In this document: positions 16,601 through 22,609 of the stretch, in pieces
How positions within the stretch are numbered: position 1 is the first letter of the stretch
How the letters are laid out: each line of letters opens with the position of its first letter
Source of the DNA: CAVSKL01 sp963728475 [NCBI: Candidatus Eiseniibacteriota bacterium]
Lineage (GTDB): Bacteria > Eisenbacteria > RBG-16-71-46 > JABDJR01
NCBI GenBank assembly: GCA_963728475.1
Contig: CAVSKL010000001.1
Coordinates: 1,550,001-1,614,000, forward strand
DNA: 64,000 nucleotides
Direction: 5' to 3'
The notes under the pieces: generated by a model
Told to the model about the DNA's origin: nothing
Seen by the model: the letters and a program-made list of their open reading frames with translations, nothing else
The model's database searches: none
Program-made: the position numbers and the translations under genes

Positions 16601-16740
16601 GCACCGAGCGCCGGGTGATTTCCGATGCGTTGCGCGCCAACGGCTGGAACAAGGCGCAGGTGGCTCGCATCCTGAAGGTGTCCTACCCGTGTCTCCTGAA
16701 GAAGATCAAGGAATTCAACCTCGAGCGGCCTTCCGACTAG
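13651..16740 (+). CDS. TPR-GAF-AAA+ sigma-54-dependent transcriptional activator
   Basis: 1029 residues from GTG 13651 (GAGGG 9 bases upstream). Residues 25-530 are a run of about a dozen tetratricopeptide repeats (for example YQAERYADALEAYTRAVE, LNNLGLQYKNGCEWREAVRYL). A GAF domain lies at about 555-715. The AAA+ domain has Walker A GETGTGKG near 748, the sigma-54 loop GAFTGA near 794, and Walker B GTIFLDEVDK. A Fis-type HTH closes the protein (KAQVARILKVSYPCLLKKI). There is no receiver domain, so it is probably controlled through the TPR or GAF part by a protein or small-molecule signal. The next gene downstream has a near-consensus sigma-54 promoter with inverted repeats upstream, making it the obvious target. 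Confidence 0.92.
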   Translation: MNRSSKSERRPRGVTRARRDEEWQELPEAVKYGDVCYQAERYADALEAYTRAVEAPSARKLPPELRARLHYRLASCYQRRSNYRLALEQLDLARRVLPRHLDKVRLAKIYARRGSIMQEMGQYDRAERYLLWARKLLSGTNEHEELAAIETDLGTIFARRGQTVEARQGFLNALATYRRIGDVGGEAKSLNNLGLQYKNGCEWREAVRYLEEARGLFERIGHRQHLVTTHLNLGIVHFKLGKWELCEENLAAAERLARELSWTQALVRIQLAQGNLNLRRRAWDEAARLYREASRVARAEGFGRESILAQEFLGELSVDMGEADRAAEILEVCLEEARTVAPDGDMVNETLRRLAEARLAQGRAEEALHYAKEAAASASRIGDRYEEAVALRVVGLAMLRMGDREEGERLVSMSLEALGDIGESYQKGVTHLEYGRFLAESARESRAVDELERAGVQLQRAYGAFLDLDARVQAATGAYERASLEAVFQRFEEAAAFRAKARQVLPAGRDPELERRLTALGAELEDAFAERWSSGGDVLASLREMKRLFQGATDTEGVLQELIRLAATRSGSSRGCVAHATGNGGIRVVATFGWKQDEASALLQTMGPALSAALEENRPVWSNNAAEDSRFSMVSRDQRFRTRSFVLFPLILTEEKPGLLYVDKTQDNLEGAYHQGEFHLLTILANLAGLSIMERWNSRLIRENEELRARIALGEGEDRFVTANPQLKETLRLVSKVANSPVSILIEGETGTGKGLLVQVIHEASNRRDKPFVQINCAALPEPLLESELFGHVKGAFTGATYNKVGLFKEAENGTIFLDEVDKTSLAVQAKLLHVMDSKEVRPVGSVKPYRVDTRVICATNSNLRERIRSGEFLEDLYYRLNDFIITVPPLRDRREDLPLLIDYFLKKFCQQYGRNEVALTAEVRRVLLDHHWPGNVRELEKTIRRLVVLADEELPVGLDLLPVEIQTEKPSFRGRTLREEVGRTERRVISDALRANGWNKAQVARILKVSYPCLLKKIKEFNLERPSD

Positions 16741-16762
16741 GCTTCTTTCCCGCACGAATGCC

Positions 16763-16779
16763 TATCAAATGATTTGATA
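16763..16779. promoter_or_regulatory. Perfect inverted repeat, candidate enhancer site for the sigma-54 activator
   Basis: TATCAAA-TGA-TTTGATA, a 7-3-7 perfect dyad about 170 bp upstream of the -24/-12 promoter. The flanking CCTATCAA (16761-16768) also recurs as its complement TTGATAGG at 16840-16847. Bacterial enhancer-binding proteins of this class bind such dyads at this distance. Binding by the activator encoded just upstream is inferred. Confidence 0.5.
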
Positions 16780-16780
16780 C

Positions 16781-16814
16781 ACCCAACCCATTGAAATGAT
16801 TGGGTTTGGGTTTT
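16781..16814 (+). terminator. Rho-independent terminator of the TPR activator gene
   Basis: ACCCAACCCA (16781-16790) pairs with 16801-16811 with one bulged T around a 10-base loop, followed by TTTT. It lies 40 bases after the stop codon. Confidence 0.65.
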
Positions 16815-16942
16815 CCCACCCGATTCGCTGTGAACTCCGTTGATAGGTGCGGTTCCCAAGGTGCCTCCGCGCCGCCTCCATCCTGCCGACCCCCCCGCTG
16901 AAACGCAACGAGTTACAGCGATTTCGGGGCGATCCGCGTCTC

Positions 16943-16958
16943 TGGCACAAGGTCTGCA
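16943..16958 (+). promoter_or_regulatory. Sigma-54 (-24/-12) promoter of the AAA ATPase gene
   Basis: TGGCAC-AAGGT-CTGCA: the -24 box is a perfect consensus and the GG-N10-GC spacing is exact; only one T of the -12 box differs. Transcription should start near 16969, giving a 150-base leader before ATG 17120. Confidence 0.7.
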
Positions 16959-17119
16959 TTGGACATCCTGCGGAGGGGGGACCTCCAGAGCCGACTGCCG
17001 TCGGGTTCCAAGGACGACGATCCTGCTTCGTAGTTGACACCACCGGACTTGGAACCCGATGCGGCGGCTTCGCTGCCGAACCCGGCCGACGTCCGTCCCT
17101 AGTGAGGCAGAACGACACC

Positions 17120-18586
17120 ATGCGCCGCGAGTCGACTCAGGCCTACCGGGATCAGTTCGAGTATCTCGCGGACTGTTTCGACCTGGTGCGCAAGCGCGGC
17201 GACGCCTACAACATCCGGACCGAGGCGCTCGAGACCGAGCGGATGGCGCTCTACAGCGAGCGAAACGGGTTCGACTCCGACCGGAGCCAGCTTCTGGAGA
17301 TCTACCGCGGCATCGAAGGCGAGGTGGACCGGAAGCTCGGCCAGATCCAGGCGCGCCGGCACGACACCGAGGAGCTGGGAGCGCGATTCCCCCTCGATCA
17401 GTTCGCCGAACGGTACCGGCTCCATCCCGAGGAGGTCGACATCCTCCTCGTTCTTCTCTACAACGAGTCGGTGGGCCGGAGCCACGCCCGGTTCACCTCC
17501 GGCAACGAGATCCTCAACCTGCTTTTCCCCAACCCGGTGAGCGCGCTCAAGGCCTCCCGGTTCCTAGACGTGGGGGCGACGCTCCTACAGGAAGGGCTGA
17601 TCAGGTCCATTTCCGATGACGACGGCTCCAACTTCTTGAGGGCTGCCTACGAAGTCACGGAAAAGACCCTGCACGAGGTGCTGGGAGTTCGCGATCGCAG
17701 CTCCATAAGGGATCCGCAGCACGTCTCCCGCACTTCCAGCAGTCCTCTCGACAGCCCTTACCGGGTCGTCGCCCCCCGTATTCGCCTGGAGCAGGTGGTG
17801 CTTTCCCCCGCCATCCGCCGCCGCCTGGAGGAGGTCCTCTGGCAGGCGGACGAAGGCCGGACCCTGTTCGCGGAATGGGGTCTGGACGAGGTGGTGGAGA
17901 AGGGGAAGGGCACCGTCGTGCTCCTGTCGGGTCCTCCCGGGACCGGGAAGACCATGACCGCGGAGGCGGTGGCCGAGCGACTGGGCCGTCCGCTCTACAT
18001 CGCCGACTATGCCCAGCTCGAGAGCAAGTGGATCGGCGAGACCGAGAAGAACATCGTGAGCGTGTTCCGCTCCGCGGCCGAGGCCGACGCCGTCCTTCTC
18101 CTGGATGAGGTCGACGCCATCCTGGCCGCCCGGATGGACGGGGGTCATTACAACGAGCGCGCCTACAACCGGCAGGTGAGCATCCTGCTCGGCGAGCTGG
18201 AGGCGTTCGAAGGGACCTGCATCCTCACCACCAACCGCAAGGTTTCCCTGGACGAGGGGCTGGCGCGCCGGATCGCGGGGGTGTTCGAGTTCGAGATCCC
18301 CGGACCCGCGGAGCGCATACGGATCTGGGAACGTCTGGTGCCGGCCCGCATGCCCCTGGCCGGGGACGTGAACCTCGAGGAACTTGCCCGCTGCTGGCCC
18401 ATGGCCGGCGGGCACATCAAGAATGCCGTCCTCGGCGCGGTCCGCAAGGCCGCGGTTCGGGACGGCAGGCGCGCGCACGTGACCCAGCGCGATCTCATGG
18501 AGGCGGCGGCGGCCGAACAGGATAGCTTCCGCCCGTGTTCCCGACCCATCGGGTTCGGAGACTCTCCGGCCGTCTCCTATTCGTGA
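17120..18586 (+). CDS. AAA+ ATPase (single C-terminal AAA module)
   Basis: 488 residues from ATG 17120; the frame is open back to 16847 but that would include the promoter. The N-terminal 200 residues are helical and charged (RDQFEYLADCFDLVRKRGD, EEVDILLVLLYNESVGRSHARF) and match no domain I can name. The AAA module follows: Walker A GPPGTGKT near 270, KWIGETEKN pore-region segment, Walker B LLLDEVDAI near 325, sensor 1 TTNRK, and an arginine-finger-like ARRI. This resembles the FtsH/SpoVK/Cdc48-like remodelling class, and ATPases of contractile injection systems look similar, but no injection-system genes are nearby. Being alone behind a sigma-54 promoter suggests stress- or signal-dependent use. 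Confidence 0.8.
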   Translation: MRRESTQAYRDQFEYLADCFDLVRKRGDAYNIRTEALETERMALYSERNGFDSDRSQLLEIYRGIEGEVDRKLGQIQARRHDTEELGARFPLDQFAERYRLHPEEVDILLVLLYNESVGRSHARFTSGNEILNLLFPNPVSALKASRFLDVGATLLQEGLIRSISDDDGSNFLRAAYEVTEKTLHEVLGVRDRSSIRDPQHVSRTSSSPLDSPYRVVAPRIRLEQVVLSPAIRRRLEEVLWQADEGRTLFAEWGLDEVVEKGKGTVVLLSGPPGTGKTMTAEAVAERLGRPLYIADYAQLESKWIGETEKNIVSVFRSAAEADAVLLLDEVDAILAARMDGGHYNERAYNRQVSILLGELEAFEGTCILTTNRKVSLDEGLARRIAGVFEFEIPGPAERIRIWERLVPARMPLAGDVNLEELARCWPMAGGHIKNAVLGAVRKAAVRDGRRAHVTQRDLMEAAAAEQDSFRPCSRPIGFGDSPAVSYS

Positions 18587-18643
18587 GATCGCGCCGCGTC
18601 ATGCGTGTGCGCCTTGCTCCTGCTCCAAGTGAGCGACCGGCGT

Positions 18644-19016
18644 CGTGCCGGGGCACGGGCCCCGGCCGGCGGAGCCCGACGGGTCCGAGTGTCTGCGGAC
18701 GGTCGGGTCTCCTTCCCGGCGCCCGGGGGACGAAAGCCGGCCCCCTTGCGCCAGGTGGAGGTGCAAGAGAGGGGAAGAGGGTCATAACGAGCGCAGGCCT
18801 TCTTCTCCGGCTATCCCTCCCCGTCTCCGGACGGGGACTGAACGGGACGTGATGGACGTCCCGGCGGACAGGCGGAACCTGCAAAGGTTCCGTTCGCGAG
18901 ACCGGTTCCTGGTACGCAGACCATATATGGGGGATGTCCAGGCTCGTGCCATGGAGTTCCCGGTCTTTCGGACGAAAGGCGCGGCGCCGGACTTCAGTCC
19001 GGCGTCGCGTTCTTTT
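18644..19016 (+). ncRNA. Candidate structured RNA: array of hairpins ending in a terminator
   Basis: Successive inverted repeats are CGTGC at 18644 with GCACG ending 18657; CCCGA/GTCCG with CGGAC/TCGGG (18675-18707); CTTGCGCC with GGTGCAAG (18745-18767) inside a CCCC/GGGG clamp; CCCCGTC-TCCG-GACGGGG (18819-18836); GGGACGT-N5-ACGTCCC (18844-18862); CGGAACCT-GCAA-AGGTTCCG (18873-18892); CTTTCG-GA-CGAAAG (18965-18978); and CGCCGGACT-TC-AGTCCGGCG (18985-19004) followed by TTCTTTT. It does not show the conserved sequences of RNase P RNA, tmRNA, 6S or SRP RNA. The strand is chosen from the terminator. Chance hairpins are common at this GC content, so confidence is low. Confidence 0.35.
18985..19016 (+). 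terminator. Rho-independent terminator
   Basis: CGCCGGACT (18985-18993) and AGTCCGGCG (18996-19004) are perfect complements (effective stem 8 bp with a 4-base loop), followed a few bases later by TTCTTTT (19010-19016). It would end either the AAA ATPase message or an RNA from the hairpin region. Confidence 0.6.
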
Positions 19017-19213
19017 GAGCCGCAATCGCTTGAGCCGCGATCCCTGACCGCGTATCTCCCCACCGCGTTCTTCTGACCCGGCGCCCCGGCCGGGGGGGCT
19101 CCGGCGGGGAAATTGACCCGCCCCCGCCCGCTCCGGGGCCTCGCGCCGGCCGCACCGTCCCGCGGCGCGGGGCCGGAACTTCGACCGCCCTCGAATTCCG
19201 GCCCCGCCGCCGC

Positions 19214-19242
19214 TTGACCCACCGCACCCCCGCGCCGATAGT
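19214..19242 (+). promoter_or_regulatory. Promoter of the CPBP protease gene, leaderless layout
   Basis: TTGACC (19214-19219), a 17-base spacer and GATAGT (19237-19242), with only 6 bases to ATG 19249. The predicted transcription start coincides with the start codon. Confidence 0.6.
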
Positions 19243-19248
19243 TTCCGC

Positions 19249-20160
19249 ATGCAGGAACCGACCGCCGCGCCCCCAGCGCCTCCCCCCCGCAAGCCCTATC
19301 CCGGCATCGCCCAGGCCTTCCTGCTCCTTCTCTTGTTGTGGGGGGCCATGGTCGTCCTCCAGGCGGGGGTGATGGCGGTGCACCTGATCGGGCACCCGGA
19401 AGCGCTCCGCCACCTCTTGGAGCAGGGAGGGGACCAGGGGCTCCCGCTGGTGCCCATGCTCCTGATCGGGAACACCGGGGCGTTTCTTCTGGTGCTCTTG
19501 CTGGGCTCGAAGCTCAGCCGCTCGAGCCTGGCCGGGATCTTCCCCTTTCACTTCCGCGCCGGCTACGTCCTCGTCTTCCTCACCCTGATTCCCGCCTGCG
19601 CGGGAGGCGCCACCCTCATCTCCGAACTCGACAACGTGATCCGGACGGTCCTCCCCCCCGGGCTCCGCGACTTCATGGGGGCGCTCGACCGGAGCATGTT
19701 CGACATGATCCGCCACTCCTACTGGCCGGCGGTGGCGGCGCTGGTGATCATGGCTCCCCTGACCGAGGAACTCTTCTTCCGCGGGCTCCTCCTCCACGGG
19801 TTCCGGCTGCGCTACGGACGGACCAAGGCCATGGTCGCCTCGGCCGCGTTCTTCTCGCTCGCCCATCTCACCCCCAACCAGCTCATCCCCGCCTTCCTGG
19901 CCGGGATCTTCCTGGCCTGGCTCCTCCTCGAGACCCGGAGCCTGTGGCTGACCCTGTTCACCCACGCGGTCTTCAACGGCACCGCCGCCATCTCGGTGGG
20001 GCTCGCGCTCCGTTCCGGCCAGCTCGAACCCCCCCTCACCCCGGCCCTCAACCCCTGGTACGTGGACCTGGGGGCGCTGGTGGTGATGGGGATCGGGCTC
20101 GCGGCGACCGTCCTGGTGGTCCGCCGCCTCCCCTCCGAGGCCTCGGTGCGGGAGGTGTAG
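19249..20160 (+). CDS. CPBP-family intramembrane metalloprotease
   Basis: 303 residues with a proline-rich cytoplasmic start and about eight transmembrane helices. The three motifs of the CPBP (CAAX protease/Abi) family are present: EExxxR as TEELFFRG near residue 171, FxxxH as FFSLAH, and HxxxN as HAVFN. Bacterial members cleave within the membrane, process peptides or sense envelope state; the substrate here is unknown. It has its own promoter and no ribosome binding site worth the name, consistent with leaderless translation. Confidence 0.85.
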   Translation: MQEPTAAPPAPPPRKPYPGIAQAFLLLLLLWGAMVVLQAGVMAVHLIGHPEALRHLLEQGGDQGLPLVPMLLIGNTGAFLLVLLLGSKLSRSSLAGIFPFHFRAGYVLVFLTLIPACAGGATLISELDNVIRTVLPPGLRDFMGALDRSMFDMIRHSYWPAVAALVIMAPLTEELFFRGLLLHGFRLRYGRTKAMVASAAFFSLAHLTPNQLIPAFLAGIFLAWLLLETRSLWLTLFTHAVFNGTAAISVGLALRSGQLEPPLTPALNPWYVDLGALVVMGIGLAATVLVVRRLPSEASVREV

Positions 20161-20290
20161 CGAAGCCGCCACACCCGCATCCCCGCGGTCACGCCTTCCC
20201 GAGCCGCCGCGAACCCCCGCCCCGTCCCCCTGAAGGTCAAGCTCTCCCCCCACAACGGATTGCGCGCGCCCCTTCCGGTCCCGGGCTACC

Positions 20291-20306
20291 TGGCACCGCC
20301 CTTGCT
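20291..20306 (+). promoter_or_regulatory. Consensus sigma-54 (-24/-12) promoter
   Basis: TGGCAC-CGCCC-TTGCT matches the sigma-54 consensus at every conserved position with exact GG-N10-GC spacing. Transcription should start near 20317, 80 bases before ATG 20398, leaving room for the GGGAGG ribosome binding site. Confidence 0.8.
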
Positions 20307-20397
20307 CAATGGGAACGGTGAGCCCGCGGCCCGGCGATCGGACGATCCGCCGGGCAGCGCTCCCAGCCGGGAGCGCGGGGCGGAAAGGGAGGCGGCA

Positions 20398-21249
20398 ATG
20401 ACCCGGTCGACAAGGAACATGCGGCGCACACTGGGACTCGGCGCGGCGGCGGTGGGTTTGGCGGTGGGGCTGGCCACGCTCTCCGGCTGCGAGGACTGGA
20501 CGGTGCAGCCGGGTTGCGCCCAGGCCCCGCACGCCCCGGTGGACGTCTACTCGGTCACCGGTGACGGCGAGGTGTTCCTGTACTGGACGCCGGTGGACGG
20601 GGCACGGGTGGACTACTTCGTGGTCTATCGCTCTCCCCGGGCCAACGGCACCTACACCGAGGTCGGGCACAGCCGCGACGACGGTTTCACCGATCACGGG
20701 CTCGAGAACGGCCGCACCTACTACTACGCGGTGACCGCGGTGAACCGGTGCGGCGACGAATCGGACTTGAGCCGCGAGGTGGTCCACGACACCCCCCGGC
20801 CGGAGGGTTTCGGGGCGGTGATCCGGGATGCCGGTGGGCCCTATCCCGATCGGAGCGGCTGGCAGTTCAGCGACTACCGCGCGGTTCCCTGGGATTACGC
20901 CGGCGCCGACGTGTACTTCATCGTGTCGGACGGGACGCCCTATCTGGTGGCCACCGACACCGACACCGACATTCAGGATGCGGGATACGTGGACTTCGAC
21001 ACCGTGGACTGGGCGCCCGACGGGGGCTGGAGCCCCACCGGGACGGTGGAGGTGGTCCCCGGGCACACCTACGTGGTGTGGACTCGGAACGACCATTTCG
21101 CCAAGGTCCACGCGACCTCGGCGGACGGCGGGGTGTTGCGCTTCGATTGGGGCTACCAGGTGGACCGCGGGAATCCGGAGCTGGGCCCGCGGCCGCCCCG
21201 GGAGACCGTTCCCCAGGGGCTTCGCCCCGGAACGGGAGTGGTCTCGTGA
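20398..21249 (+). CDS. Lipoprotein with fibronectin type III domain
   Basis: 283 residues from ATG 20398, 7 bases after GGGAGG; the longer frame upstream would run through the sigma-54 promoter. The signal peptide ends in a lipobox LSGC near residue 31, so the protein is lipid-anchored. Residues about 47-130 are a fibronectin type III fold (PVDVYSVTGDGEVFLYWTPV, VDYFVVYRSPRANGTYTEVG, LENGRTYYYAVTAVN). The remaining 150 residues are a beta-rich Asp/Trp/Tyr-containing domain (YVDFDTVDWAPDGGWSPTG) I do not recognise. It is followed 65 bases later by the DUF4384 gene, probably in the same operon and therefore under sigma-54 control. Confidence 0.8.
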   Translation: MTRSTRNMRRTLGLGAAAVGLAVGLATLSGCEDWTVQPGCAQAPHAPVDVYSVTGDGEVFLYWTPVDGARVDYFVVYRSPRANGTYTEVGHSRDDGFTDHGLENGRTYYYAVTAVNRCGDESDLSREVVHDTPRPEGFGAVIRDAGGPYPDRSGWQFSDYRAVPWDYAGADVYFIVSDGTPYLVATDTDTDIQDAGYVDFDTVDWAPDGGWSPTGTVEVVPGHTYVVWTRNDHFAKVHATSADGGVLRFDWGYQVDRGNPELGPRPPRETVPQGLRPGTGVVS

Positions 21250-21314
21250 ACCGGACGGAAGACGTGATCGTGACTGGACAACCGACGCAGACTTCCCCAA
21301 GAAGGGAGACTCCC

Positions 21315-22070
21315 ATGAAAACCCGACGCATCTCCATCCTCGGCGGATCGGTCCTGGCGGCCTTCGCGCTCGCCTCCGTCGCTCTCGCGGTTCCCGCGTT
21401 CGCGGGGAGCGTGGCCCCGGCGGCGAGCCGGGTGGAAGCGACGGTGGTCCCGGTGGGGCAGGGCACCTACGCCCCCGACCTCGTCCGGGTTCCGGTCGGC
21501 CGCGACCTGGACGTGCAGGTGTGGACCGACGCCGGTGACGGCGGCCTGGTCCGGATCGGCGAGACCATGAACGTGAACTTCCGGACCAGCCGTGACGCCT
21601 ACGTGGCGGTCTACGACATTGATCCCGCCGGAAACGCCCGGCTTCTCTTTCCCGAGGATCCGCGTGACGACGGGTACGTGCGCGGCGGCCGCACCGTGAG
21701 CCTGCCCGGGCGCGGCGCCGGTTACCGGCTCATGGTGACCGGCCCCTCCGGCAGCGAGCGGATCGTGGCGGTGGCCTCCGACCGGCCGCTGGCCGGCCGG
21801 TGGCGCGAGTTCGCCGAGGAGGACCTCCGGGACGCCTCCTACCGGGGCGCGGACCGCGGTCGCCGCTCCTACGCGGTGGGCGTGGGCGCGGTGCTCGATT
21901 CCCGCGGCGGCCCCACCGTGAACGTCCACGGCGTCGTCCGCTCCGACTCCCGTCTGGCTCCGGTCTCGCCGCAGCTGGTCCGGGTGCCGGTTCGGGACGC
22001 GGTGTCCCGCGACGAGACCTGGTTCGAGGTCACGGCCTCCCGAGGCCGGGGCGGCCGGCACGGCCGGTAG
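21315..22070 (+). CDS. Secreted DUF4384 protein
   Basis: 251 residues from ATG 21315 with GAAGGGAG upstream. There is a signal peptide (SILGGSVLAAFALASVALAVPAFA), then a DUF4384 domain: VWTDAGDGGLVRIGETMNV, NFRTSRDAYVAVYDIDPAGNARLLFP and YRLMVTGPSGSERIVAVAS. DUF4384 domains often accompany bacterial signalling or caspase-like proteins but have no known activity. The C-terminal part is Arg-rich and ends in RGRGGRHGR. A strong terminator follows at 22192, closing the fn3-DUF4384 operon. Confidence 0.78.
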   Translation: MKTRRISILGGSVLAAFALASVALAVPAFAGSVAPAASRVEATVVPVGQGTYAPDLVRVPVGRDLDVQVWTDAGDGGLVRIGETMNVNFRTSRDAYVAVYDIDPAGNARLLFPEDPRDDGYVRGGRTVSLPGRGAGYRLMVTGPSGSERIVAVASDRPLAGRWREFAEEDLRDASYRGADRGRRSYAVGVGAVLDSRGGPTVNVHGVVRSDSRLAPVSPQLVRVPVRDAVSRDETWFEVTASRGRGGRHGR

Positions 22071-22191
22071 TTCCCGCGACTTCGGGGATCCCGGGGTCCG
22101 CCAACGCGCCTCCCCGGCGATGCGGCGGCGCCGGGATCCCTGAATGCCAATCGCCTTCCGTCGGGAGTTCGGCCCCCCCGGCGGTCGGCGG

Positions 22192-22220
22192 GGGGGCCCC
22201 ACGCTGGGGCCCCTTTTCTT
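22192..22220 (+). terminator. Rho-independent terminator of the fn3-DUF4384 operon
   Basis: GGGGCCCCA (22193-22201) pairs with TGGGGCCCC (22205-22213) around a CGC loop and is followed by TTTTCTTT, a textbook intrinsic terminator 120 bases after the stop codon. Confidence 0.8.
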
Positions 22221-22316
22221 TGGGCTGGCGCGCTCATCATTGAGCGGCTGCGGTCCGACGGGGCGCCTCGCCGCTCCGCGCTCGCTCGAACCGTCCACCG
22301 GACGGTTCTTCGCTCG

Positions 22317-22350
22317 CTCTTCCGGCGCGGCGGGGGCCGCGCCGGAAGAG
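22317..22350. repeat. 14-bp perfect inverted repeat
   Basis: Arms 22317-22330 and 22337-22350 are exact reverse complements around CGGGGG. There is no T-tract on either side, so it is not a simple terminator. It sits next to the 9-3-9 dyad at 22288-22308, suggesting a compound palindromic element. Confidence 0.6.
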
Positions 22351-22609
22351 TCGCGGCTCCGCTTCCCCGCCGGACCGCCGGGTTCCCGCCCGGCGCCCCA
22401 CCAAGCCAACTGGGGCGGGACCCGGGTCCGTGGCCGAACGTCCTGGGGGCCTGCCCGGGGTGATTTCCGGGAACCGGGGCCTCCTGCGGGGGGTCTAAGG
22501 TGCGGCTAACGCGCGCTTTGCCCCCCGGGGAAAATGCGTTACCGTGGTGCTTCATTTCCCTCCGGGGATCCCACCGGACCCGGCCCACCCCGAACCGAGA
22601 ACATCCAGA

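Larger units (their letters stand above)
18587..19248. other. 660-base gene-free region rich in hairpins
   Basis: No credible coding frame is present: the open frames here are short, have no ribosome binding sites and encode low-complexity Arg/Gly/Pro sequence. Between 18640 and 19016 hairpins follow one another (described separately as a candidate RNA). From 19015 to 19044 a 15-bp direct repeat, TTGAGCCGC followed by AATCGC or GATCCC, occurs twice in tandem. The last 50 bases carry the promoter of the CPBP protease gene. Confidence 0.5.
22071..22609. other. 539-base intergenic region with a cluster of strong inverted repeats
   Basis: No gene is supported. Apart from the terminator at 22192-22220, the stretch contains GAACCGTCC-ACC-GGACGGTTC (22288-22308), a 14-bp perfect stem CTCTTCCGGCGCGG with its complement (22317-22350, 6-base loop), and a long imperfect stem 22379-22391 with 22412-22424. 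A nested dyad lies at 22506-22541 (TAACGC ... TTTGCCCC-CC-GGGGAAAA ... GCGTTA). CGCTCGCTC flanks the first stem on both sides. The set resembles repetitive extragenic palindromes. No -35/-10 pair for the M6 protease gene is convincing. Confidence 0.5.

Noticed and set aside
17120-18586. AAA ATPase as part of a contractile injection system
   Set aside because: The ATPase resembles those of such systems, but no sheath, tube, spike or baseplate gene lies nearby.
18640-19020. RNase P RNA, tmRNA or 6S RNA in the hairpin region
   Set aside because: None of the conserved core sequences (for example GAGGAAAGTCC of RNase P RNA, or a tRNA-like end with a tag frame) is present.
22545-22559. Sigma-54 promoter before the M6 protease gene
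   Set aside because: TGGTGC-TTCAT-TTCC lacks the invariant GC of the -12 box.
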